Source: Pyrenopolyporus hunteri (lineage: Eukaryota > Ascomycota > Sordariomycetes > Xylariales > Hypoxylaceae). From it: 64,000 nucleotides of DNA. Position numbers and translations under genes: made by a program. Shown here piece by piece: positions 14,991 to 26,321 of the stretch (the stretch's first letter is position 1; each line of letters starts with the position of its first letter). Below the pieces are notes generated by a model, which was given only the letters and a program-made list of their open reading frames with translations, did no database searches and was not told the DNA's origin. Location of the stretch: the NCBI GenBank assembly GCA_902806595.1, contig CADCXC010000003.1, positions 62,001 to 126,000 on the forward strand. The letters run 5' to 3'.

Positions 14991-15475
14991 AAAAATTACG
15001 AAATTTATATATATTAAAATAAAATAATGAAATTATTTTATATTATATTATCGATAATTTATTACTTTTTAAAAATCGTATATAATAATGTAACTTTATA
15101 TTAAAATATCCGCTATAACGATAATAATAATAAATATATTTTTATTAAATATTTTATCGTTTTACATAATAAAAATTTAAAATATAAACTTTTAAAAAAA
15201 ATATAAATATTAATTAATACGAAATTAACCTATTTATAATTTTTAAATATATATAACTTAATTAATTTTTTTTATTTTTCCACCCTTTATTATATAATCG
15301 TATAATTTTATTTCGATTATTTATTAACGATTTTTTATTCGTTTTATATCGTATATTTATAATAACTTTTTTATTATAATTTTATTTAATTTATAAAAAT
15401 AAATTTATTATTTTTTTTAATTATATTATAAACTTATCATTTAATTAAATAATTATACAATTTAATGGTATATGC

Positions 15476-15800
15476 TTTATAACCCCTTATGGTTTTCACG
15501 TGACTACAGCTAAAAAGTGGGTCTGACATCTGGAAATTCTTTGATTTAACGGTTTGGCGGAAAATCTTCTTACGGTCCGGCGTGGTACACTCTTATATGT
15601 ATTGTATAATTCGCACATTTGGAACACCCCGGGACTCGAGAGCTTCATCATTACCTCCCGACATGTCCAATACCTACCTAGGTATCTCAATCGATCGGTT
15701 TGATTGAGGTCCCTGCTCCCACTCTGTGTCCCCCCAAGTGATTCGCTCTATTATTGAGTTGGAATACTGCGTTGGGATAATATATTATTCGACTTCGGAC
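15476..15800. other. Edge of AT block and presumed promoter of the transporter gene
   Basis: Composition changes abruptly here. The first normal sequence contains CACGTGAC (15499-15506) and then an unexplained stretch with no open frame. No ATG occurs on the + strand between about 15667 and the transporter start at 15801, so that part is plausibly its 5' leader. No clear TATA element was seen. Confidence 0.5.
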
Positions 15801-17470
15801 ATGCCGTCGTCCTCCGGGCTACGGCAATGCATCAATGATGTCTCGCCGTATCTCATCCTCTTGATTGTCATTAGCACCCTCGGGCCACTACAGTTCGGAT
15901 TCCATCTCGTAAGTTTAGTATAGATATATATTGACATATCCTCGACCAAAGCACTTGCACTTTTACATACTTACACCGGTTGTTACTGGGCTAACAATCC
16001 GCCCTAACGTGCCTCTAGGCCGAGTTGAACGCCCCTCAAGATGTCATCTCTTGCCGGATCAAGCAGCAGCCCGTCTCCTCGAGGCTCTCCTCCGCCCTAT
16101 CCTTCTTCTCCTCATCCTCCGGTCCGGACCCAACGACCGCTTCCTCCGCCCTCCCCGACTGCGTGCCCATGGACGACGCCCAATTTGCCGTCGTGTCAAG
16201 TATGTTCACCCTCGGAGGTCTGGTCGGTGCCCTCGGCAGCGGTCCCATTGCCTCCTCCAAGGGTCGCCTGCTAGCTATGCGACTCACCAGCCTGTTCTAC
16301 ATCGTCGGCTCCGTCATCGAAACGCTCGGAGCCTCCATCGCCATGTTGGCCATCGGACGCATCTTCTCGGGCGTCGGCGCCGGCGCAGCCACTGTCATAG
16401 TACCTATCTATATCAGCGAGGTGGCGCCACCCCGCGAGCGCGGTACCTTCGGCGCCATGACCCAGGTTAGCATCAACGTCGGCATTCTGATCACGCAGAC
16501 CATGGGCTATTTCTTGAGCTACGGCTCCGCGTGGCGGTGGATCCTGGGTACCGGTGTTATCATCGGCGCTGCTCAAGGCTTCGGGCTTCTGTTGGTGCCC
16601 GAGAGCCCGGCTTGGCTAGCGGCGAATACGAGTGTTGCGCATGCCAAACGCATCTTACAGCGAATCCGAGGTCGGAACTACGATATTGGTGAAGAGGCCG
16701 CCCCGTGGGAAGACTCGGCAGTATCGCCGGAAGAGGAAGGCCTTCTGAACGACTCGGTCGCTAGCCCCCGGAGAGGGTCTTCCTCCAGCAAAGCCAGCGG
16801 GAAAAATAGCAGGCACCTCGGATTCCTAGAAGTCGTGAAGGACCCGCTGTATAGACCCGGCCTCATAGCAGCTGTCGGCGTCATGTGCGCTCAACAGCTG
16901 TGCGGCATCAACTCTATCATCATGTACTCCGTATCGCTCTTGCGAGATCTTCTTCCAATTAGCTCGGCGTTGCTGACCATCATGATATCGGCCATTAACC
17001 TCATTACTACTGTCGCCTGTTCGCCGCTACCGGATAAACTGGGGAGAAAGACCTGTCTTCTCCTTTCTATCTTCGGCCAGGGGGCCAGCGCTCTCGTGTT
17101 AGCCTTTTCTATCTTATTCGAGGCCAAGATCCTCTCGGCTGTGACCGTCCTTTTCTTCGTCGCCTTCTTCGCCGTCGGACTTGGCCCGGTGCCCTTCATC
17201 CTCGCTTCTGAACTGGTGGGACAGGAGGCCGTTGGAGCGACACAGTCTTGCTGCCTAGGAGCGAATTACATTGCTACGTTTCTGGTAGCTCAGTTCTTCC
17301 CCATTATCAACGTCGCTCTGAACAAGCAATTTGGAGGTGCAGGCTGGGTCTACTTTATATTCACCGGCCTGGCCGTCTTGTGTGGGATGTTTGTACTCTG
17401 GCGCGTGCCAGAGACTAGGGGGAAGAAGGACGCGGATGAGGTCTGGGGCCGGACGCGGCGTCTGGATTGA
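15801..17470 (+). CDS. MFS sugar-porter-type transporter (VPS73-like)
   Basis: A major facilitator superfamily membrane transporter, probably a proton-coupled hexose or related carrier of the sugar-porter family; the substrate cannot be read from sequence. The model has two exons, 15801-15908 and 16019-17470, and gives 519 residues, the usual family length. The short first exon supplies the first membrane segment, and the junction reads GFHLAELNAPQDV, typical of the VPS73-like branch. Visible motifs are GRIFSGVGAG (about 149-158), PESPAWL (about 230-236, a variant of PESPRWL), QQLCGIN before the second helix bundle, DKLGRK and the terminal PETRGK (about 500-505). A Ser- and acid-rich loop (about 245-300) separates the two six-helix halves. 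The start is the first ATG after an ATG-free stretch of about 135 nt. The 3' end is 100 bp from the tail of the racemase gene. Confidence 0.88.
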
Positions 17471-17570
17471 TATGGAGTGAGATAGCAACCCGATCGGCAA
17501 ATTGAACGTATGAGGTACATATATAACGGCAACATGATGAAATTGACATCTTAGTTTTGGCTATCAATTA

Positions 17571-18488
17571 CTACGGTTTTCCGGGCAAGAGCCTATGGTA
17601 CCTAATCGTATGCTCGATTTGCATAACGCCAACCCTGACACCGTCTATCACGTGTAATTGAGAGTACGCGAAGCGCTCCCCCTTCTCTTCGCAAGCAGCC
17701 TCCCGGATGATGGCCTCCAGTCCGGCCATCCCTGCGCAGCCCATTACAACGCAGGTAACCCCTTTCTTTGAAAGCAGTCGCTTAGTAGCCTCCTTGAGCT
17801 TCCGCCTCACGATAGCGGGGTCAACACCGTGGTGGAAATCGGAGGCGTTCAGGCCGGTGGACTCAACCCCAGCAAATTTTGAATACTCAGAACTTGGGTT
17901 ATTCGTCTGGGCGCCGAGGAAGCCACTCACACCGACGGCTAGGTGTTCTTCCCAGAACTTGCCCGTGGTCACGATACCCCACGCTTCGCCGTATGCGAGT
18001 ACCGTTAGGGCGGCGACAATGCTAGCCTCGAAAATGCCTGTTACGGCCCCTCGATATTTTGAGCTTTCTCGCTGCATAGCCGCCACGAGGGGGTGCACAC
18101 TGTAACATGCAATCACGATCCCATCGTAGTCCAAACCGTCAGGATAAGAGGCGTCCAAGTCCCCAAGCACGGCCGCGGTGCTTTTCTGTAAGTCCTGCCC
18201 ATCGTTGATACTTGCCGGCGCGTTCTTGGGGCCCGTGTACGCGTGGATCTCGGTTGACTGTAGGTAGTGCCCAAGTAAGCAGCTTGTTTTACTACCTCAT
18301 GCTATATAGGTAGATACGGGTTCCGCTTAATTGCGAGAGCAGAGCCCCGATTGGGCGGTGTGTTGACGCACATATGGTAAGTCTATAGAGTCGATGACGG
18401 CTTTCATGCCGTCCGTCATAGCCTCGGAGGAGTTGGGATTTAGGACCAGAATCTTGGTCGTCTTTCCGCGGACCAGTTTGGTCGACAT
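17571..18488 (-). CDS. DCG1: Asp/Glu/hydantoin racemase family protein (DCG1-like)
   Basis: A cofactor-independent racemase of the Asp/Glu/hydantoin family, resembling yeast Dcg1, which is linked to nitrogen-regulated allantoin or hydantoin metabolism; the substrate here is inferred. Two exons on the minus strand, 18488-18372 and 18257-17571, join in phase 0 and give 267 residues. The intron of 114 nt starts GTGCGT and ends CTACAG. The N-terminal motif LVLNPNSSEAMT, the segment APASIND, and two cysteines in ACYSVHPL (Cys90) and VMGCAGMAG (Cys213) match the two-cysteine active site of the family. No signal peptide or membrane segment is seen, so it is probably cytosolic. It is convergent with the transporter and divergent from ARP2 across about 650 bp. 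Confidence 0.85.
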
Positions 18489-19135
18489 GGCTATTTGTGA
18501 CCTGGAGATATCCGAATCTATGGATTATGTAAAGAGTATACCCCTACGTATATATATAGGTAGGTAGGTAGTTACCTAGGTTGAACAAGTATATATAACT
18601 TATGGTGCTTTGAATATAAGAACACCGAGCTCCTGGGACACAGTACGTGTTTACCTTGAGGTGAGGATTTGTTGGGTATTTGCAAGATGTTTTGGAGGCA
18701 GGTATCAAGAATGAGACTTGATGTAAACGGTAGGCGGGACATCTATACCTAGGTAGGTAGGTATGTACATGTATATTTCGCCTTGTGCGGGGCAACGGTT
18801 GTTGTCGGTAGGTACATATCCGTATCGTAGCTAAGCTTATCCTTATCGGCTATATGTGGGTCTCATCAGCCACAAAAGACAAAACGTTAGCGCCGCCTCG
18901 ACGCCCAAGCCTCAATATGCTACTTGGGTTTCCCAAGTTCAAGCCCCTTGATAGTTGACTGACTGACGAACGCCTCACCTCCAACACCTCCAACACCTCC
19001 AAAACCTCCAAAACCTACCAACCCCGCCAACGCAGCTACACGCAGCCTCGCCCACAGCCAGCCGCAAGCTGCAGCGTACTTCTATTGCCGTATCCCTTCC
19101 CTCCTATTTGGTGATACGAAAGGAATATCTGAAAT
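18489..19135. other. Divergent intergenic region, racemase and ARP2 promoters
   Basis: No gene is seen. It contains TAGG/CCTA clusters near 18558-18580 and 18747-18765. A C-rich leader directly before ARP2 (about 18975-19040) repeats the 9-bp unit CAACACCTC / CAAAACCTC four times. No ATG is present on the + strand from about 18920 to 19135, which supports the ARP2 start. Confidence 0.6.
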
Positions 19136-20452
19136 ATGGCTGCTCCTCCCATCGGTTAGTAAACATTGTTGCTCACCGATCCGCCCTACCGGCTTAGCTC
19201 GAGCTCCTCTATGCCTAACACGTCACGCTAGTTCTCGATGGAGGTACCGGTTTCCTGAAGGTCGGGTACGCCGCCCAAAACTTTCCCGAATTTCAATATC
19301 CCTCCATTGTTGGCCGACCGATCCTACGAACGGAGGAGAGGGGCAGCGACAATGACATCGTCCTCAAGGATATAATGTGCGGCGACGAGGCGGCGGCAGC
19401 GCGGACCATGCTCCAAATCTCCTACCCTATGGAAAATGGTATCGTTAAGAAGTGGGACGACATGCAACATCTATGGGACTATACATTCTTCGAGAAGATG
19501 AAGATCGACCCGAGAGGGCGCAAGATCCTGCTGACCGAACCGCCCATGAACCCCTTGAAGAATCGAGAACAGATGTGTGAGGTCATGTTTGAGCGTTACG
19601 GCTTCGGGGGCGTCTACGTGGCAATCCAGGCCGTTCTGGCCTTGTATGCGCAAGGTGATTACCAAATACCCTAAGCATGTTAAAGGTCCTTGAAAGTTCC
19701 CGACCTAACATTTTAAGCTAGGTCTGAGCTCCGGGGTCGTTGTCGACTCGGGTGACGGGGTCACGCATATCGTCCCTGTTTACGAATCCGTTGTCCTCAA
19801 TCATCTTACCCGAAGGCTCGATGTGGCCGGCCGAGACGTGACACGCAACCTCATTGCCCTCCTTCTGCGGAGAGGATACGCGCTCAACCGAACGGCCGAC
19901 TTCGAGACCGTCCGACAGATCAAGGAGAAATTATGTTACGTGTCGTACGACCTGGAACTGGATAAGCGTCTTAGTGAGGACACAACAGTGCTGGTAGAGA
20001 GCTACACGCTCCCCGACGGTCGGGTGATCCGAGTAGGTAGCGAGCGGTTCGAGGCCCCCGAATGCCTGTTCCAGCCTCACCTGGTAGACTGCGAACAACC
20101 TGGAATCGCCGAGTTCCTCTTTAATACCATCCAATCTGCCGATGTCGACGTTCGCGCTTCTCTCTTCAAAGCCATTGTTCTATCTGGCGGCAGCAGCATG
20201 TATCCAGGCCTACCGTCTCGGTTGGAGAAGGAACTGAAGCAATTATGGCTCACGCGTGTGCTTGGCGGCAACCCCGAGAGGCTCAACAAGTTCAAGGTAA
20301 GGATAGAAGACCCACCTCGCCGCCGACACATGGTCTTCTTGGGCGGTGCCGTGCTCGCCAATATTATGGCCGACAAGGAAAGCATGTGGATCACGCAAGA
20401 AGAATGGGCGGAACAAGGACCGAGGATCCTAGAAAAGCTAGGACCTCGATAG
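19136..20452 (+). CDS. ARP2: Actin-related protein 2 (Arp2/3 complex subunit)
   Basis: Arp2 is one of the two actin-like subunits of the Arp2/3 complex, which nucleates branched actin filaments for endocytic patches and polarised growth. Three exons, 19136-19154, 19232-19654 and 19722-20452, give 390 residues, close to the 391 of yeast Arp2. The N-terminus reads VLDGGTGFLKVGYA, the actin-fold phosphate-binding loop. LLTEPPMNP is the conserved actin-family segment, GVVVDSGDGVTHIVPVYE is the second phosphate loop, and IVLSGGSSMYPGL is the adenosine motif. The first coding exon is only 19 nt and ends in phase 1. Introns are 77 and 67 nt. Confidence 0.96.
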
Positions 20453-21210
20453 AGACTTAAGAGCTGGGAGAACCACATATTCGACGACGATTGAGGGGAG
20501 TTTGAGAGAGTTTGATGTTCATGGAGTTTACGAAAGTTGTAGCAAAATGGCTTTAAATGGATTAGTCCACAGCGGCATTGATCTCGTTTTCATGCAGTTC
20601 CAAGTCACGCACAGCCTACATCAGTTATACTGGAAGATGCGTATATATAATATATATATAGGTACATATACCTATATATCCGCCCTTCTACGGTGTTCTT
20701 TTCCAGATGGTTACCTTGACTGAACAGAACCTCCCAAGGTGTACGCGTTGACAAATCCCCAATGACGCGGTATGTGGTAGGTACCTAGGTACTTAGGTAC
20801 TTAGGTACTTAGGTACTATGGTATAGGTACACCAGGGGTGACTGCGCCACGAAATCACTCGCTTACTAGCCACGTTCGTCGCACGGGGTTGGGCCTCGGT
20901 TCTCTGAGAACCTTCTCAAAGGCTATCCTGCTTCAACCGCGCGGTATGTACGGCCGAAAGGTATAAGGTCCGGGCAGTGAGTGACTTCCATACGAGAATT
21001 GATTGACTCAAGCGTCGCCTTCTCATTCTTCCCAATCCTACTATATTATTAGTGCCATCATTTTTACTATACGCCGCAGAGTATTTCAAATCATTTCAAC
21101 CTTTTTCTTTCTTTCTTTTTTCCTTTTTTTTTTTTTAGAAAAAAAGAAAACATATTCACATACATTCGAGACCGCACCAGAGAGACAGTCATGTGTTGGC
21201 TCTTAGTCAT
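20453..21210. other. Intergenic region between ARP2 and CDK8
   Basis: No gene is seen. It holds AT microsatellite sequence near 20640-20675, an 8-bp tandem repeat at 20781-20816, and a T-rich tract at about 21100-21137, followed by the leader of the CDK8 gene. The CTTCTCAAAG-type sequence around 20915 has no assigned function. Confidence 0.5.
20781..20816. repeat. 8-bp tandem repeat GTACTTAG
   Basis: Four 8-bp units, GTACCTAG then GTACTTAG three times, followed by GTAC. It belongs to the CCTAGGTA-type repeat vocabulary spread over the intergenic DNA of this window. Confidence 0.8.
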
Positions 21211-21687
21211 GCAGATTATCGGTGAGCTGTCGTAACGGCCAAACGATCAAACAACCAAACAAACGGCCACCCGACGGGAACATACGCACCACCCGGCATC
21301 GTCGTATCCAGTCATACTCGCATCGGTATCCGAGACTCCCGCCCGCCCCCCTTCGAATTGTCGGGGTCTCAGCCAATAGGTACGAGGGTTCCCAGGTCCA
21401 TCATAAGCTTCTGCGTGCGCTTATAGGCGCGTTAGGGGCCATAACGGCTGACTGAGTGTGAAGTGAGTTGGGTGAGAGACTTGTCTCGTCTCACCCGACG
21501 CTGCTGGAAAACCCCGTTGGGCGCACGCCTCTTCTCTCGTATCTAAGTCCGAAATCTGAATCTAGATTTGGTCAGATCGGGGTCCTATCCTACCAGCAAG
21601 AGGGCGAGAGGGCGAGAGGACGAGGGCAAAGAGGACACAAGGGGTAAAACGGGCACAGCAAGCACAAAGCACAAAGCCCACCAAATA
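21211..21687 (+). promoter_or_regulatory. ATG-free presumed 5' leader of CDK8 gene
   Basis: About 477 nt without any ATG on the + strand, ending directly at the proposed start codon at 21688. Random sequence of this length would hold about seven. The pattern fits a transcribed leader under selection against upstream start codons and supports the chosen start. Confidence 0.55.
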
Positions 21688-23628
21688 ATGAGTCTCACTA
21701 ATCCCTCTTCGGCCGCGGCGTCAGGCCCAGCGTCGGCTTCCGCGAGGAACCAGACCTTGAAGAGGAGCGTACAGGCCGCCTTCGAAGGTACGCATCCCAG
21801 CAAATTCTCTAGTGCTAACATTGTTTATCCCCTAAATTGCTTTCCTTGCCTTCATCCTATTTATCTACCCATAAATTTCCTACTCTACCTACTTACCCAT
21901 TTCGGTTACAAATCTCGCAACCTCCAAGTAGGTAGCTAGCTGCTTGATTGGTGGCCTTCGGATTTATTCTTGTTTTGGCGAAATGTTGCGCCGCTGACAA
22001 TTTCCCCTCTCGCCCTTACCATCATAATTCTGCTCCTCTACTTTTCTTTTCCTCTCTAGGGGGGGCACCGAGTATCATGGTGCTTGGAGACGGCCTCGAT
22101 AACCCTCTACTGCATGGTCGGGCGCAACCGCAGGAAGGAAACAAGGGGTCTCACGGTCCTTCAAATGTCGACTTCACCCTTCCGAAGTCTCTAGGGCCCA
22201 GACAACCAGTCCATGCTTTATCGGCCACTTTCCAGCCTCATGTTTCTCTGTCCCGAAATCAGCGTACCTAACCTCTTCATTTTTTCCCCCTTCCCGTTGC
22301 GATCACTTCGATCAAACTTGCGACTAGCTAACTTAAATATAGACCCTCACGATAAAGGCGGTAATGTAGGCTATCAGTCTAAAGTCAGAGTTGTTGACAA
22401 ATACAAGGTTATCGGCTTCATTAGTAGCGGAACCTATGGCCGAGTGTACAAGGCCGTCAGCCGGCAAGGACAGCCAGGCGAGTTTGCCATCAAGAAATTC
22501 AAGCCCGACAAGGAGGGGGAGCAAATACAGTATTCGGGTATATCGCAGTCAGCAGTGCGGGAAATGGCTCTCTGCTCTGAGCTTAGCCATGAGAACGTCA
22601 TCCGTCTCGTCGAGATTATATTGGAAGACAAGTGCATCTTCATGGTATTCGAATACGCTGAGCACGATCTCTTACAGATCATCCACCACCACACCCAGCA
22701 ACCCCGCCACAGCATCCCCCCCTCCACCGTGAAGAGCATCATGTTCCAGCTGCTCAACGGATGCCAGTACCTACATAGTAACTGGGTCCTTCACCGTGAC
22801 CTTAAACCCGCCAATATCATGGTCACATCAAGCGGGCAAGTCAAGATCGGCGACTTAGGGCTGGCTAGGCTGTTTTACAAACCTTTGCACTCTCTCTGGA
22901 GCGGTGATAAGGTAGTCGTTACTATATGGTATCGTGCGCCCGAACTGCTCTTGGGTAGTCGACACTACACGCCGGCCATCGACATGTGGGCGGTGGGGTG
23001 CATCTTCGCCGAGTTGCTCTCGCTACGGCCTATCTTCAAGGGGGAAGAGGCGAAGATGGATAAGAAGACAGTGCCGTTCCAGCGCAACCAGATGCAGAAG
23101 ATCGTTGACATTATGGGTATGCCCACCAAGGAACGCTGGCCTTATCTGCCAAGCATGCCCGAGTATAACAACTTGAATATGCTACAGCCACCCATGCTGC
23201 ACCCCGGCCACCACGGGCACCACCATCACCACCACAGTAAGTCGGCGGCATCAACGAGCCACCTCGAGAAGTGGTATTACAGCACCATAGGCTCACACTC
23301 ATCAACGTCCTCGCCCAGCTCTAACGGTAGCCTGGCGGCGCTCGGGGCTGATGGATATAAGTTGCTGGCGGGGCTGTTGGAGTATGACCCGGAACGGCGG
23401 CTGACGGCAGCACAGGCGCTGCAGCACCCGTTCTTCCAGGCGTCGCCGTCGGGTGGCGGCATCGGCGTGACGGCAAGCTGTTTTGAAGGTCTCAAGGTGG
23501 CGTACCCGCAGCGCCGCGTTAGCCAGGATGATAATGATATCCGCACGGCCAGCCTGCCAGGTACAAAACGGTCGGGTCTGCCAGACGATACTGTTGTTAG
23601 GCCTGTAAAGAGGGTCAAGGAAGCTTAG
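21688..23628 (+). CDS. SSN3: Cyclin-dependent kinase 8, Mediator kinase module (SSN3/SRB10)
   Basis: The catalytic subunit of the Mediator CDK8 module, which with cyclin C phosphorylates RNA polymerase II and transcription factors in the nucleus. Proposed exons are 21688-21787, 22060-22263 and 22343-23628, all phase-consistent, giving 529 residues. Exon 3 (residues 103 onward) is certain. It contains SSGTYGRVYKA, the ATP lysine in FAIKKF (Lys152), the helix segment SQSAVREMALCSEL, HRDLKPAN (Asp254), DLGLAR (Asp272) and WYRAPELLLG (about 298-307). The C-terminal QDDNDIRTASLPGTKRSGL is characteristic of fungal SSN3. Exons 1 and 2 encode a low-complexity extension of about 100 residues and are less certain; the first intron would be 272 nt. 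A His-rich insert (HHGHHHHHH) followed by a Ser-rich stretch interrupts the C-lobe. Confidence 0.92.
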
Positions 23629-24942
23629 AATTGTATGAGCTATAATTTGACGCGAATATAGGAGAGGGCCAGGGCGATGGGATAAATGGAGCGCGTTGGA
23701 TAAGTTCTCCGTTTGACGGGCGACCCATATGGGACGGTCCGCCTCCGTCTGTATTAGGAGGTCCTGATGTTACATTTCGAGCATGGCGCAACGGGTGTTA
23801 TTTGCTGGGAGCAGGGTATTGAATTTGGGCGGAGGGATACGGGGATACTGATATCGGAGTATACGAGCATAAGCCGATCGATCGCATAGATATAGGCGTT
23901 TCGAGGATTTGGGAATCAGAGAGCCTAAGTTATCTCTTTGAGGTTTTCTGATCCCCCCCTGCTGGCTTAGGTAGTAATTATTCATGTACTCAACATGGCT
24001 ACCTCTTACACATTAATCCCACTAGTCCATCTAGACAACTGATAGGTAAAGTTTCAGCTCACGAGATGTAAAACGGAACAAGATAGCCCGGATCTATTGT
24101 ATTTTCATTCCTCAATCTTGAAGTGAAAATAGCTGGTAGCGCCCGTATGCCTCTCCCGAGCGGTGAGCAAGCGGGGTTCGCCAGGATTATAAAATTACTA
24201 CTATACGATAAACACAAGCAGTGGCTTGCTCCCACCGCCCTTTACATACGAAAGCGGGATGATGTGGGTATTCCCTTCCAGTGCTCTTCTCCTTTCCCTT
24301 TGACCGTTCGCCTAGCGTGCCGCCCATATTCGTGTCGTGAATAACTAAAGGAAAAGAAGTCCGATGTGAGGTAAATTCGTGACGTGATTGAGACTAAAAA
24401 AACAAGACAAAAATCGAGAAAATGGGAAAGGGGGGTGGAAGCTGGGTATATCCGCATCCACCAATACTATTTTTTCTTATTCTTTTGGCTGCCCGAGTCC
24501 ACCACAAAACGCATTGATTACGGCAGTCCATTGCAAGCCGGCACTTGATAGGCCCCTTTCCATCTTCCTCGCACTTTCGAAACCGGCGGAACCGCAAACA
24601 GGACGGCGTATATAGGAAGTGGTACAGTGGAAGACCGAGTGATTTTATCCCTCCGTTATGTTGCTGGCGGCGGCCCTCAACAGCAAAGTTAAACGCAGGC
24701 TAGACTTCAACCTCTAAGGACCCGACCTCACCCTGTTGTACCGCACCAAAAGCATCCTAAGCCCGAACCAATTTCACCGTATAATTAAAGACCCCGTGTA
24801 GGTCATGCGACTCAAAAAAAAAGGGAAAAAAAAGATGTGGTTTGCTCGTCATGCGCTATGCGGTAACTTATAGCGAGGTCGTTGCTCTAAATCAAAAGGG
24901 AACCAAGGGTATCGAGGAAACAGAGAACTAGAACTAGAAGCC
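23629..24942. other. Convergent intergenic region, no gene seen
   Basis: About 1.3 kb between the 3' ends of the CDK8 and ARF6 genes. No open frame has family resemblance or splice structure. Around 24610-24760 a TATATA sequence is followed by GC-richer DNA, with GGTACA and TGTACC about 120 nt apart that could pair. I could not match this to any known structured RNA. Confidence 0.5.
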
Positions 24943-25819
24943 CTACTTCTTAGCCGGCGCAGGGGGGGCCTTGACGTTGTTTGACAGCCATGCCAGGCCC
25001 TCGAGTAGACCTTCACCCGTCGTGGCACAACTAGGCACCACGTACCAGATCTTATCCTTCAGCTTTGACAGCTGCAGTGCCTCGGTTACTTCTTGGGGTT
25101 TCATGGCTATAGTAGCGGTTAGTTAGTATGTTATTTCCCCGTGTCCAGATTATGGCTGGGTTTCGTTGGCCTGATGAAAAGGGGCTACGTAGCCCAGTCA
25201 CATACCATCCTTGATATCTTGCTTGTTCGCGAACACTAGTAGTAGGCTGTCCTTCATCTCCCTATCATTGATGATTCGGTGCAGTTCTTGTCTCGCCTCC
25301 TCCATTCGAGCGCGGTCAGCAGAGTCGATGACGAAGATTAAGCCTTGGGTTCCTAATCGCACATCGTAAAATCAGCACCCACTTTTGTGATAATACATAA
25401 CACCATTTGCTAGCGGACGAGCCCTCTATAACGCCGATGGAAACGAGCTCCCTCGCCCAGCAAGCGGTTCGCGAGCAATTCATGGCAACCCTTTGTAAAT
25501 CCCAAGATGAGCCGAAGAGGATATCATGATCCGGAGTACGACTCAGATTCACAATGGTCCGCTACTCACCGCTAAAGTAATGCCGCCATAAAGGACGGAT
25601 CTTGTCCTGGCCGCCAACATCCCAGACATTAAACTTGACGTTTTTGTACGTGACCGTTTCGACGTTAAAGCCGACGGTGGGGATAGTGGTAACATCCTGG
25701 CCCAACTTGAGCTTATACAGGATCGTCGTCTTGCCGGCAGCGTCAAGTCCTAGCATCAGTAATCGCATCTCCTTAGATCCGAAGATCTTGCCCATCATCT
25801 TGGAAAGTTGGCCCCCCAT
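24943..25819 (-). CDS. ARF6: ADP-ribosylation factor 6-type small GTPase
   Basis: A small GTPase of the ARF family that acts at the plasma membrane in endocytosis, actin organisation and polarised growth (yeast Arf3 is the ARF6 orthologue). Three minus-strand exons, 25819-25570, 25352-25206 and 25106-24943, each joining in phase 1, give 186 residues. Gly2 (MGGQLSKMMG) is the myristoylation site. GLDAAGKTT is the P-loop, TIPTVGFNVE is switch 1, WDVGGQDKIRPLW is switch 2, and NKQD and SCATTGEGL bind the guanine base. The N-terminus MGGQLSKMMGKIFGSKEM resembles ARF6 more than ARF1. The C-terminal tail KAPPAPAKK is slightly longer than usual. Confidence 0.95.
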
Positions 25820-26321
25820 CTTGAGAATCGCTGTTGGTTAACTTAGGAAGTATGTCGCACGCTTGGAATCGGTGTCGCGATCGAGATTGTTTTCTTTTTA
25901 TGTCGTCGAGTTCACGCACGCGCAGGTTGAGAGAGAGTAGAGAGGACAAGGAGGATGGGGATGGGATGGGAATTGGGAGGTAGAGTGGTGATTTGCGCCC
26001 TGACGCGTCTTTCTATTGGCTGTATGCACTGTCGCTCTTGGTAGATAGCAATTGATCGAATCACCGTATCTGTTTAGAAGGTCCCAGGGTCGCGACCTGT
26101 CGTCGAAAGCGGTTTTGAGTGTCGTAAATAGAGATACCGAGGGGAGGGTGCCCAAGTAGGTATGTACACTTCGTACGAGGGAATGATTAAAAATAGATAG
26201 ATAAAATTACGCTTCCGAGATTGACGAATGCACAGACGAGGTACCTAGTGAAGGATGGAGAATTAGAGAGTGATAAAGAGAGTGAGAAAGTGATAGAGTG
26301 ATAGAGAGAGAGAGGGAGAGA
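25820..26321 (-). promoter_or_regulatory. ATG-free presumed 5' leader of ARF6 gene
   Basis: About 500 nt upstream of the start codon without an ATG on the minus strand. On that strand it is pyrimidine-rich; the + strand shows GA repeats (about 26267-26325). It is consistent with a long transcribed leader. Confidence 0.5.

Larger units (their letters stand above)
1..15475. repeat. AT-rich RIP-type heterochromatic block (left edge not seen)
   Basis: The block is almost purely A and T, has stop codons in every frame and holds no credible gene. Most surviving cytosines are in CpG: in the first 240 bases I count 14 C, of which 10 are followed by G. C-to-T change at non-CpG sites on both strands is the expected result of repeat-induced point mutation, the premeiotic process that mutates duplicated DNA in ascomycetes. 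The block is therefore read as old, saturated transposon or repeat sequence, probably heterochromatic. The original element families cannot be identified. The right edge is sharp, at about 15475, and normal sequence starts within a few tens of bases. Several poly(A) or poly(T) runs, for example near 9755, 11385, 13695 and 14815, may be remnants of retroelement tails. Confidence 0.9.

Noticed and set aside
1..15475. Possible mitochondrial DNA because of extreme AT content
   Set aside because: No rRNA, tRNA or respiratory genes; the block is joined directly to nuclear genes, and the C content is concentrated in CpG as in RIP.
24606..24765. Possible structured RNA with TATATA upstream and a GGTACA/TGTACC pairing
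   Set aside because: Only a six-base stem was found and no snRNA, SRP, RNase P or snoRNA signature was recognised.
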